This document shows positions 1 through 5,080 of a stretch of 5,080 nt of DNA, piece by piece (the stretch's first letter is position 1; the number at the start of each line of letters is the position of its first letter). A program made the translations under genes and the position numbers. This DNA comes from Trichodesmium sp. MAG_R04 (GTDB lineage: Bacteria > Cyanobacteriota > Cyanobacteriia > Cyanobacteriales > Microcoleaceae), in the NCBI GenBank assembly GCA_023356515.1, contig JAKQYG010000322.1, positions 1-5,080 of the forward strand, in the 5' to 3' direction. The notes beneath the pieces are model-generated. The model was not told where the DNA came from, ran no database searches, and saw only the letters and a list, made by a program, of their open reading frames with translations.

Positions 1-127
1 AAGATAAACCATACCAAACACGGTTGTGGGTAATGCTACCATAAATCGAAATAAACCAGATGGCAGCTACCCATTCGATAACACTAGAAATATGAATAAT
101 CCAAGTCGGTATTGATAAAGCGTGCAT
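1..127 (-). CDS. ycf49: Ycf49-like DUF2499 membrane protein, N-terminal part
   Basis: This is the start of a gene that runs off the left edge; 42 complete codons are visible. The protein begins MHALSIPTWIIHISSVIEWV and continues as a hydrophobic helix through about residue 30 (AAIWFISIYG), then a polar stretch (SITHNRVWYGLS). I recognise this as the conserved N-terminus of the Ycf49/DUF2499 family, small predicted membrane proteins of cyanobacteria and plastids with no established function. The ATG at 127 is the only reasonable start: the frame upstream closes at a TAA at 149-151 and offers no other standard start. There is no Shine-Dalgarno motif next to the ATG; the nearest GGAG on this strand is about 35 bases upstream. 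The gene is divergent from csaB, with 81 bases between the two starts. Family identity rests on recalled sequence resemblance. Confidence 0.85.
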   Translation of the reverse strand, partial: MHALSIPTWIIHISSVIEWVAAIWFISIYGSITHNRVWYGLS

Positions 128-208
128 ATCTAAAAAAAATCTGAGTTTTTAAGTATCAATTTCTCCTTTTTTATCACGTTAAATCAAAATAGGAAATAAC
201 TCAAACAA
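128..208. promoter_or_regulatory. divergent intergenic region between ycf49-like gene and csaB
   Basis: These 81 bases separate two divergent starts, so promoters for both genes are probably here or reach into the opposing coding sequence. The DNA is AT-rich. On the minus strand it carries a purine run containing GGAG (163-166) that is too far from the ycf49-like ATG to be its ribosome binding site. On the plus strand AGGAAA at 191-196 is a weak Shine-Dalgarno candidate, with about 14 bases between AGGA and the csaB ATG. I could not settle on a convincing -35/-10 pair for either gene. Confidence 0.4.
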
Positions 209-1252
209 ATGCGGGCAATTTTATGTGGTTACTACGGAAAAGGGAATGGTGGGGATGAGGCATTATTAGCATCTTTGTTGCAGATGTTGCCCGATAATAT
301 TCAACCTTATGTTTTGTCTGGTAACCCATCCGAAACAAAAGAACGCTACCAAGTTGAAGCAGGCGATCGCCTAAATACATTTACCATTCTCCAAACAATG
401 AGACATTCAGATATATTTATCTGGGGTGGTGGAAGTCTCATTCAAGATGCTACCAGTATTGCTAGTCCTTTTTATTATGCCGCATTAATGGGAATTGCTC
501 AAAAAATGGGCTTAAAAACCATTGCCTGGGCACAAGGAATTGGGCCTTTAAATCATCCAACCACCCAATTTTTGGCTAAAGAATGTTTAAAGGGCTGCAA
601 TATTATTAGTGTCAGAGATGCAGGTTCAGCAAAAATAGTTGCTAAATGGAATATTCCTTTGACTTTAGCTCCTGACCCGGTTTGGGCCTTAGAAACTTCC
701 CCTGTCCCTGGTCTTTGGAATTTACCTGCACCAAGAATAGCAGTAAGTTTGAGACCTCATCCCCAACTAACTCCTCTACGTTTAGCAACTTTAACTCGAG
801 CTTTAATTTCTCTGCAAAAGGCAACTCAAGCCTTTATTTTGTTATTGCCTTTTCAACCGATGAAAGATTTAAAAATTGCCGAATTTATTCATCAAAAATT
901 GCCTGATGATAGTAAAATTTTAACTGTAGAAGACCCTAGAGTTTTGAAGGGAATTTTTCGAGGAGTGGAAATGGTAATAGGTATGCGTTTTCACAGTTTA
1001 ATTATGGGTTCTGCAGAGAAATGTCGCTGTTTTGCTATTAGTTACGATCCGAAAGTTAGTCAGTTAATGACTGATTTAGAAATGCCTGGATGGGAGTTAT
1101 CAAATTTACCAGAAGAAGCAAATTTAATTAGTAAAACTTGGATTGATAATTATGCAAATGGGGAAGCTTTGTTGTCAGATAGAATAGATTTTTTTCGGGA
1201 GCGATCGCTAATTCATAAAGAGGTATTACATTCTGTTTTATCTGATTCATGA
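209..1252 (+). CDS. csaB: CsaB-type polysaccharide pyruvyl transferase
   Basis: This enzyme family transfers pyruvate from phosphoenolpyruvate as a ketal onto sugars of a cell-wall polysaccharide. In Bacillus the pyruvylated polymer anchors S-layer-homology (SLH) domain proteins; in cyanobacteria the same chemistry is linked to attachment of the outer membrane through SLH-bearing porins. The 347-residue protein has the usual cyanobacterial CsaB length. Visible landmarks are the glycine-rich N-terminus GYYGKGNGGDEALL (7-20), WGGGSLIQD (72-80), AQGIGP (108-113), SVRD (134-137), SLRPHP (180-185), GMRFHSLIMG (258-267) and SYDPKV (278-283). There is no signal peptide or membrane segment, fitting a cytoplasmic enzyme. 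The ATG at 209 is fixed by an in-frame TAA at 197-199 and by the family's usual start (MRAILCGYYG). A weak AGGA lies 14 bases upstream. The gene is divergent from the ycf49-like gene and convergent with the FkbM gene, so it is probably monocistronic. The exact sugar acceptor cannot be read from sequence. Confidence 0.92.
   Translation: MRAILCGYYGKGNGGDEALLASLLQMLPDNIQPYVLSGNPSETKERYQVEAGDRLNTFTILQTMRHSDIFIWGGGSLIQDATSIASPFYYAALMGIAQKMGLKTIAWAQGIGPLNHPTTQFLAKECLKGCNIISVRDAGSAKIVAKWNIPLTLAPDPVWALETSPVPGLWNLPAPRIAVSLRPHPQLTPLRLATLTRALISLQKATQAFILLLPFQPMKDLKIAEFIHQKLPDDSKILTVEDPRVLKGIFRGVEMVIGMRFHSLIMGSAEKCRCFAISYDPKVSQLMTDLEMPGWELSNLPEEANLISKTWIDNYANGEALLSDRIDFFRERSLIHKEVLHSVLSDS
363..370. repeat. 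HIP1 octamer GCGATCGC
   Basis: Exact HIP1 palindrome inside csaB, extended by flanking bases to a 12-base palindrome (AGGCGATCGCCT, 361-372). HIP1 is over-represented in many cyanobacterial genomes and supports the taxonomic call. Confidence 0.9.
1201..1208. repeat. HIP1 octamer GCGATCGC
   Basis: Exact HIP1 palindrome near the 3' end of csaB, encoding part of the ERSL residues (331-334). Confidence 0.9.
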
Positions 1253-1275
1253 GTTATCAGTACCTAGCAGTACTA

Positions 1276-1310
1276 AGTATTAGGGTTGAAATACTGAAGT
1301 TTATTTTTTT
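1276..1310 (+). terminator. weak candidate terminator of csaB
   Basis: A 6-bp perfect stem AGTATT (1276-1281) / AATACT (1290-1295) with an 8-base loop is followed by a T-rich tract ending in seven T (1304-1310). The stem is AT-rich and the T run begins 8 bases after it, so this is only a candidate. A second small hairpin, AACCT-TGAT-AGGTT (1315-1328), lies between the convergent csaB and FkbM genes and is followed on the plus strand by TAATTAATTTT. A third, AGTAC/GTACT (1259-1274), sits just after the csaB stop. Together they fit a convergent transcription end, but none is strong. Confidence 0.3.
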
Positions 1311-1379
1311 CCCGAACCTTGATAGGTTTAATTAATTTTGTGTCACTGCTTAATTTACCTATTCTTGAAAACTATTAGG

Positions 1380-2102
1380 TTATAAAATTTGTCTTGTAAA
1401 TAGAACATTAAAAACATGGGATGTTTGATAATAATTACCGATAGGTAACTTAACTAACTGGTTACTGCTGTTTGAAGTGAGTAAATAAGTTTCATAGCCC
1501 AAAGAATTCATAAATTCCCGGAGTTCAGTTTCATTAGTTCCCATTTGCTGTAAACCAAATCTATTAATCTCACAAATAATGTATGGAACATTATATTTAC
1601 CAATTGTATTTACAGCTCCTTTAATCACATCAAGTTCTGCTCCTTCGGTATCAATTTTTATGATTTTTAAATTAGTAATATTTCCAGCTTGACTGAGAAT
1701 ATTATCTAGTGTAGATAGCTGAGTATTTTGCATTATTTGATTATTCAAACTTTTTTTATTGAATGGATGTTTACCTACATCCCACAAAGCATGACCCCCA
1801 TCATTATCTTGATTAAAAAATATTTGTGTTTCCTTAGTTTCTGAGCCCACAGCCAGATTAAATAGTTTGATATTATTCAAATGATTAAGAGTAATATTTT
1901 CTAAAGTTTTTTGATAATTTGATAATTCTGGCTCAAAAGCAAATACTTTTCCTTTACTTCCGACTATTTTGGCAGCCAAAACTGAATAATATCCAATATG
2001 GGCACCAATATCAATAAAACAATCATTTTCTTCGAGAAACCGGAAAATTAATTGAAAAATTTCAGACTCATAAACTTCCCCCTTTTCCAAACATTCAAGC
2101 AT
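1380..2102 (-). CDS. FkbM-family SAM-dependent methyltransferase
   Basis: The family transfers methyl groups from S-adenosylmethionine, often to hydroxyls on sugars or polyketides; the substrate here is unknown. From the ATG at 2102 the protein is 240 residues. SAM-binding motif I is IDIGAHIGYYS (30-40), the acidic residue after strand 2 is in FEPE (56-59), and the FkbM signature KIDTEGAELDVIKGA is at 149-163. A conserved-looking stretch with DNDGGHALWDVGKHPF lies at 99-114. The C-terminal CEINRFG (177-183) and LGYETYLL (201-208) complete the fold. The start is doubtful. The frame stays open for 32 more codons to a TAA at 2199-2201, and the extra residues (such as QEIRLSLD) look like the N-terminal strand of related proteins, yet no ATG, GTG or TTG occurs there. 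An out-of-frame ATG sits at 2170-2172 directly after the upstream gene's stop. No Shine-Dalgarno precedes 2102. The gene is probably cotranscribed with the upstream methyltransferase. Confidence 0.88.
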   Translation of the reverse strand: MLECLEKGEVYESEIFQLIFRFLEENDCFIDIGAHIGYYSVLAAKIVGSKGKVFAFEPELSNYQKTLENITLNHLNNIKLFNLAVGSETKETQIFFNQDNDGGHALWDVGKHPFNKKSLNNQIMQNTQLSTLDNILSQAGNITNLKIIKIDTEGAELDVIKGAVNTIGKYNVPYIICEINRFGLQQMGTNETELREFMNSLGYETYLLTSNSSNQLVKLPIGNYYQTSHVFNVLFTRQIL

Positions 2103-2172
2103 CAGTTTTTGGGTAAACTCATTAGAGTCTAGAGAAAGCCTAATTTCTTGATTATCAGAGTTAGATTTCCAT

Positions 2173-2829
2173 TTAAAATTGATCGTAATTTTCTGAAATT
2201 ATATTAGAATTACTTTTCTTCTGAATCATTGCCCAATAAATATCAGGACCAGCGGGCACATTAAATTGAATATCTAATACTTGCAAAATGTCAAATCCAC
2301 TTCTTTTAATTAAATCTAGCCACATACTTTTACCCAATACACTATAGTGATTTTTATTAGTTTGATGTTGGCAACTGGTATCAGGGGCAGGTACTTCTAT
2401 ATATAAATAACCTTCAGGTCTAATAACTCTCGAAATTTCCCGTAAAGTAAAATATGGGAAAATACTATGTTCTAAACAATGTCTACACCAAACAAAATCA
2501 AAATAGTTATCTGGAAATTCTAGAAATGATTGATCCATTTGATAAACTTGATAACCTTTTTGTTGGCAAATAGCTACATCTTCCCTATTTAAAGTAATTC
2601 CAATTGGTGCAAAACCATATTTTAAAAATATCTCCAAAGCCACACCTTGACCGCAACCAATATCTAAGATTTTTGCTGCAGTAGGTAAAGATATTTGCTT
2701 CAAACATACATCAAACATTTGTTGAGTTATTTGGTTGTGAAGCAGCGTTGGAGGTTCGGGATAGGTGTCATTTTTAATTATTTCGAGAAACTGTTCTAGT
2801 TTTTTAATTTGCAATTGATCAAGCTTCAT
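2173..2829 (-). CDS. class I SAM methyltransferase (Methyltransf_11-like)
   Basis: This 218-residue protein has the Rossmann-type methyltransferase core. Motif I is ILDIGCGQG (54-62), the strand-2 region is GITLNREDVAICQQKG (77-92), the motif II region is FDFVWCRHCLEHS (110-122), and motif III is RPEGYLYIEVPAP (137-149). The N-terminal 50 residues are helical and polar (IKKLEQFLEII). There is no signal peptide or membrane segment. The tail after AMIQKK is a polar, Asn/Ser-rich extension that looks dispensable. The HCLEHS and RPEGYLYIEVP segments resemble methyltransferases found among glycosyltransferase and glycan genes, but the substrate cannot be assigned. The ATG at 2829 is the only ATG ahead of the core; no Shine-Dalgarno is seen. 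The stop TAA (2173-2175) is directly followed by an ATG at 2170-2172 in another frame, and the FkbM gene lies just downstream, suggesting one operon read leftward from a promoter in 2830-2970. Confidence 0.85.
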   Translation of the reverse strand: MKLDQLQIKKLEQFLEIIKNDTYPEPPTLLHNQITQQMFDVCLKQISLPTAAKILDIGCGQGVALEIFLKYGFAPIGITLNREDVAICQQKGYQVYQMDQSFLEFPDNYFDFVWCRHCLEHSIFPYFTLREISRVIRPEGYLYIEVPAPDTSCQHQTNKNHYSVLGKSMWLDLIKRSGFDILQVLDIQFNVPAGPDIYWAMIQKKSNSNIISENYDQF

Positions 2830-2847
2830 CGTTTAAATTGTTAGAGA

Positions 2848-2876
2848 ATTAAATAAATATCTTATCATTAAATCAA
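2848..2876 (-). promoter_or_regulatory. possible promoter of the methyltransferase pair
   Basis: Read leftward, TTGATT (2871-2876) and TTTAAT (2848-2853) are separated by 17 bases, a sigma-70-like arrangement matching four and five of six consensus bases. Transcription would begin near 2841, giving a leader of only about a dozen bases before the ATG at 2829. The surrounding DNA is so AT-rich that a chance match is likely. Confidence 0.25.
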
Positions 2877-2940
2877 TTTTTTTGAGTGAATAATTATATT
2901 TAATAATTCAAGAATGATTCTTCCTTTAAAACTTAATTAA

Positions 2941-2970
2941 CTTAATTTACTGCGGCCACAGCAAATTAAG
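2941..2970. repeat. imperfect inverted repeat, 12-bp stem hairpin
   Basis: The arms CTTAATTTACTG (2941-2952) and CAGCAAATTAAG (2959-2970) pair over 12 positions with one A-C mismatch around a 6-base loop, CGGCCA. A near copy of the left arm's start, CTTAATTAA, lies directly before it at 2932-2940. No T run follows immediately (the nearest is about 15 bases to the right), so it is not a standard terminator. Its position upstream of two divergent genes fits an operator, a transcript hairpin or a relic repeat; function is not shown. Confidence 0.6.
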
Positions 2971-3170
2971 TCTAGTCCCATAGTTTTTTAGGTGGTTATC
3001 AGTTAAAAGTAGGGGATACTTCAAAAATAAATTTTTGTCCTACCGCCAAATACTTTTGCAATAGGTTTTTTGTAAAAAAAAGCTTAAAGATAATTATCTG
3101 AGGACATCTGAACCAGGAAAATAATAATAGTAGACTTGCTAGAAATTAAACTAAAAAAGTAGCTAAAAGT

Positions 3171-3200
3171 TTTACTTAAAGGGGCTTGGTCAGCTATTAT
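3171..3200 (+). promoter_or_regulatory. possible dndD promoter
   Basis: TTTACT (3171-3176) and TATTAT (3195-3200) are separated by 18 bases and match four and five of six sigma-70 consensus bases. Transcription would begin near 3207, giving a leader of about 150 bases that would include both repeat elements before dndD. This is a pattern match only. Confidence 0.3.
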
Positions 3201-3213
3201 AGTGTCTTTGTCA

Positions 3214-3270
3214 CGACTTACGCAAATTCACCTTGAAAACGCCATATGTAGGGGCGAATGGCATTCGCCC
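3214..3270. repeat. cyanobacterial palindromic intergenic repeat / MITE-like fragment
   Basis: The core is a perfect 9-bp inverted repeat, GGGCGAATG (3252-3260) and CATTCGCCC (3262-3270), with one central base, much richer in G+C than its surroundings. It is preceded by GACTTACGCAAATT (3215-3228), which resembles the ends of small mobile elements and dispersed repeats I know from filamentous cyanobacteria. No matching second terminus or target duplication is visible, so it may be a decayed or partial copy. In a transcript starting upstream it would fold as a strong short hairpin. Family membership is from memory of similar sequences, not from a search; the outer boundaries are uncertain. Confidence 0.55.
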
Positions 3271-3331
3271 TCACCCTCGTATAGTGCCCGTGGGTAACTC
3301 TTTTTGTTTAAGCCTGGCCGCCTTCAGGGAA

Positions 3332-3352
3332 CTAATAACTAATAACTGATAA
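3332..3352. repeat. heptanucleotide tandem repeat (CTAATAA x2, CTGATAA)
   Basis: Three consecutive 7-base units, CTAATAA (3332-3338), CTAATAA (3339-3345) and CTGATAA (3346-3352), are followed by a partial fourth unit, CTAAAA. Such heptad arrays (STRR-type) are common between genes of filamentous cyanobacteria. This one ends five bases before the dndD ATG and supplies the in-frame stop (TAA, 3343-3345) that fixes that start. Confidence 0.75.
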
Positions 3353-3357
3353 CTAAA

Positions 3358-5080
3358 ATGATCTTCCTAGAACTTGTCTTGCAAAATTTCGGGCCGTACT
3401 CTGGTAAACAAACAATCAACCTTCGCCCCACACTTAGCGATCGCCCCCGTCCTATAATCTTATTTGGAGGAATGAATGGAGGAGGAAAAACTACACTTTT
3501 AGATGCTATTCGCCTCGCACTTTATGGTCATCGCGCCCAATGTTCAACTAGGGGAAATTTAACTTATAGCGACTTTCTTTCTCAATGCGTAAACCGGAAT
3601 ACTCCACCTACAGAAAAAACTCGTATTGAATTAGCTTTTGAACATATTCAAGATGACCAAATTGTAGAATATCGTATCGTTCGTACCTGGGAAAAAAATC
3701 CTAAAGATGGCAAAGATACTTTGGGAATTCTTGATGGTGAATGGCCTGATTCTTACTTGGCAAATACCTGGGATGAATATATAGAAAATCTCTTACCTTT
3801 AGGAATTTCTAATCTATTTCTCTTTGATGGAGAACAGGTAAAAGAATTAGCAGAACTAGAAACACCACCACCTTTAGTGATAGATGGAATTCAGTCATTA
3901 TTAGGATTAGAATTAGCAGAACGTCTCGCAACAGATTTAGATATTTTAGTGACTCGGAAAAAGAAACAACTTGCTCAGACTAGAAAAATATTAAGTTTAG
4001 AGGAAATTGAACAAAAACTCCATCAGCAACAAACAGATTTAAAAGTTATTGAAGAAAAAAAATTAGGTTTGAAAAATAAATTGGAAAAAACTCGAGAAAA
4101 GCAACAAAAAGCAATGAGAAAATTTACCTCCGAGGGAGGAAAAATTGCTGCTGAGAGAAATCAGTTAGAACAAGAGTTTAAAAATACAGAGTTAGAGATT
4201 AATAATGCTCGTCAGGAAATGGTTGAACTTGCCGAGGGAGCTTTACCTTTAGCTTTAATTTCTCCGCTTTTGGAACAAGCAAGTTCTCAGGGTGACTTGG
4301 AAATTTTGCGCCACGAAGCAGAAATTGCTTTGGATGCTTTTCAGGAAAGAGATAAACGTCTACTTGATTATCTGGATAATTTATCTATTCCTACTAATAA
4401 AGTCACCAAAATTGAAGAATTTCTGAATCAAGAAAATCTAACGCTGAAAGATGATATTAATCAAGCTGATGAACCTTGGTTGTTTGCTGATGAAGACGCC
4501 TTAATTTTACTAGAAAATTTATTGCGCTATGAAATTGAAAATTCTCTGAAAAGTGCTCAGGAAAGTTTAACTCGTCTAAAAGATTTTGAAGTAAAAAAGG
4601 ATGTTTTGGAAAAGAAATTAGCAACCGCAGCATCCCCGGAAGCTTATGAAATTTTGACAACTATTTTAGAGCAGGCACAAACTGAGTTAGCAAGGGTACA
4701 AGTTGCTTATGAAAATAGTGAACGTGATTATAAAAAGTTGGAAGATGCTATTGGTAAAACCAAGAAAGAATTGTTTCTTTATACTGACGAAACCATCAAA
4801 AATAACAATATTCAACATATAATTGATTCTTCTGCCAAAGTTAAGCATACTTTACAGCTATTTAAAGATAAGTTAACACTGAAAAAGCTGAATAAATTAG
4901 AAATAGAAGTTACTGAATGTTTCCGTTATCTTTTGCATAAATCAGATTTAGTTCATCGCGTGGCTATTGATGCTCATAATTTTACTCTTTTTCTCTATGA
5001 TAATCAAGGGCAACTTGTTCCTAAAAATCGAATATCTGCAGGGGAAAAACAGCTTTTGGCAATTTCTTTTTTATGGGGGT
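3358..5080 (+). CDS. dndD: DNA sulfur modification ATPase DndD, C-terminus cut by window edge
   Basis: DndD is the SMC/Rad50-like ATPase that works with DndC and DndE in replacing a non-bridging phosphate oxygen of DNA with sulfur (phosphorothioation), a mark used for host defence and epigenetic control. Here 574 residues are visible with no stop. The N-terminus MIFLELVLQNFGPYSGKQTI leads to the Walker A loop GGMNGGGKTT (37-46) and LLDAIRLALYGHRA. The family's FDGE motif is LFLFDGEQVKELAE (153-166). Two long charged helical regions, likely antiparallel coiled coils, span about 190-300 and 385-520. The ABC signature ISAGEKQ is at 559-565, followed by LLAISFLWG. Walker B and the end of the ATPase head, probably under 100 residues, lie outside. 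The only cysteines are C62, C77 and C521, so no CxxC zinc hook is visible. The start is fixed by an in-frame TAA at 3343-3345; no Shine-Dalgarno is present. The upstream neighbour is divergent and not a dnd gene. Confidence 0.93.
   Translation, partial: MIFLELVLQNFGPYSGKQTINLRPTLSDRPRPIILFGGMNGGGKTTLLDAIRLALYGHRAQCSTRGNLTYSDFLSQCVNRNTPPTEKTRIELAFEHIQDDQIVEYRIVRTWEKNPKDGKDTLGILDGEWPDSYLANTWDEYIENLLPLGISNLFLFDGEQVKELAELETPPPLVIDGIQSLLGLELAERLATDLDILVTRKKKQLAQTRKILSLEEIEQKLHQQQTDLKVIEEKKLGLKNKLEKTREKQQKAMRKFTSEGGKIAAERNQLEQEFKNTELEINNARQEMVELAEGALPLALISPLLEQASSQGDLEILRHEAEIALDAFQERDKRLLDYLDNLSIPTNKVTKIEEFLNQENLTLKDDINQADEPWLFADEDALILLENLLRYEIENSLKSAQESLTRLKDFEVKKDVLEKKLATAASPEAYEILTTILEQAQTELARVQVAYENSERDYKKLEDAIGKTKKELFLYTDETIKNNNIQHIIDSSAKVKHTLQLFKDKLTLKKLNKLEIEVTECFRYLLHKSDLVHRVAIDAHNFTLFLYDNQGQLVPKNRISAGEKQLLAISFLWG
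3437..3444. repeat. HIP1 octamer GCGATCGC
   Basis: Exact HIP1 palindrome within dndD (codons for S27-D28-R29). Its presence suggests dndD has resided long enough in a cyanobacterial genome to share this signature, arguing against very recent arrival from another phylum. Confidence 0.9.

Larger units (their letters stand above)
2830..3357. other. 528-base gene-free region between divergent methyltransferase and dndD genes
   Basis: I found no credible coding sequence here on either strand; stop codons are frequent. The left part (2830-2940) is very AT-rich and presumably holds the leftward promoter for the methyltransferases. It contains a 13-base palindrome, AAGAATGATTCTT (2910-2922). A long hairpin follows at 2941-2970. 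The middle (2971-3170) is AT-rich with A runs and no clear element. The right part (3171-3357) holds a candidate rightward promoter, a GC-richer palindromic repeat, and a heptad repeat ending at the dndD start. No remnant of dndC or dndB, and no tRNA, was recognised. Confidence 0.6.

Noticed and set aside
642..906. Short open frames on both strands inside csaB (minus 642-824, plus 682-906)
   Set aside because: They lie wholly inside a well-conserved csaB reading frame, have low-complexity Ser/Phe- or Leu-rich translations, and match no family I know.
2941..2989. Rho-independent terminator from the 2941-2970 hairpin
   Set aside because: The T run (2984-2989) is more than a dozen bases beyond the stem, and no plus-strand gene ends nearby.
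3332..3352. Start of a CRISPR array
   Set aside because: The units are 7 bases, directly contiguous and without spacers, so this is a simple tandem repeat.
2830..3357. Remnant of dndC or another broken gene before dndD
   Set aside because: Both strands are rich in stops and I recognised no fragment of a PAPS-reductase-like or other known domain.
4457..4660. Minus-strand open frame of 67 codons
   Set aside because: It is antisense to the dndD coiled-coil region; its His/Leu/Phe-rich translation is the usual shadow of a Lys/Glu-rich gene.
3358..5080. Identification as Rad50, SbcC or RecF instead of DndD
   Set aside because: The N-terminal sequence, the LFLFDGEQ motif and the ISAGEKQLLAIS signature fit DndD better; there is no CxxC hook, and the visible length suggests a protein near the DndD size, shorter than Rad50 or SbcC and longer than RecF.

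Overview
The window looks like cyanobacterial chromosome. Three GCGATCGC (HIP1) octamers lie in otherwise AT-rich DNA. The left edge carries the start of a Ycf49-like (DUF2499) gene, typical of cyanobacteria and plastids. The gene beside it is a cyanobacterial-type CsaB. The intergenic DNA has a palindromic element and heptanucleotide repeats of the kind common in filamentous cyanobacteria. I cannot name genus or species; a filamentous form is a guess from the repeats.

Layout. 1-127 (minus): 5' end of a ycf49-like gene running off the left edge. 128-208: short divergent promoter region. 209-1252 (plus): csaB, a polysaccharide pyruvyl transferase, complete. 1253-1379: convergent intergenic DNA with weak terminator-like hairpins. 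1380-2102 (minus): FkbM-family methyltransferase whose true 5' end is probably further upstream. 2173-2829 (minus): class I SAM methyltransferase, just upstream of the FkbM gene and probably in the same operon. 2830-3357: 528 bases without a gene, holding a 12-bp-stem hairpin, possible promoters facing both ways, a palindromic repeat and a heptad tandem repeat. 3358-5080 (plus): dndD, the SMC/Rad50-like ATPase of DNA phosphorothioation, cut by the right edge before its Walker B motif.

How the genes work together. The left two thirds look like cell-envelope and glycan functions. CsaB pyruvylates the cell-wall polysaccharide that holds SLH-domain proteins. The two methyltransferases are of types often found in glycan or secondary-metabolite loci, but their substrates cannot be read from the sequence. 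The right third is the edge of a DNA sulfur-modification (Dnd) locus. Its usual partners dndB and dndC are not upstream of dndD here, so they must lie beyond the right edge or elsewhere. The mosaic of repeats before dndD suggests a rearrangement or insertion boundary.

The points most worth a second look are the start of this dnd locus with dndD behind repeats, and the FkbM gene, whose reading frame stays open for 32 codons upstream of its first ATG. An out-of-frame ATG directly follows the upstream stop codon (TAAATG), which suggests a non-canonical start or a one-base frameshift.
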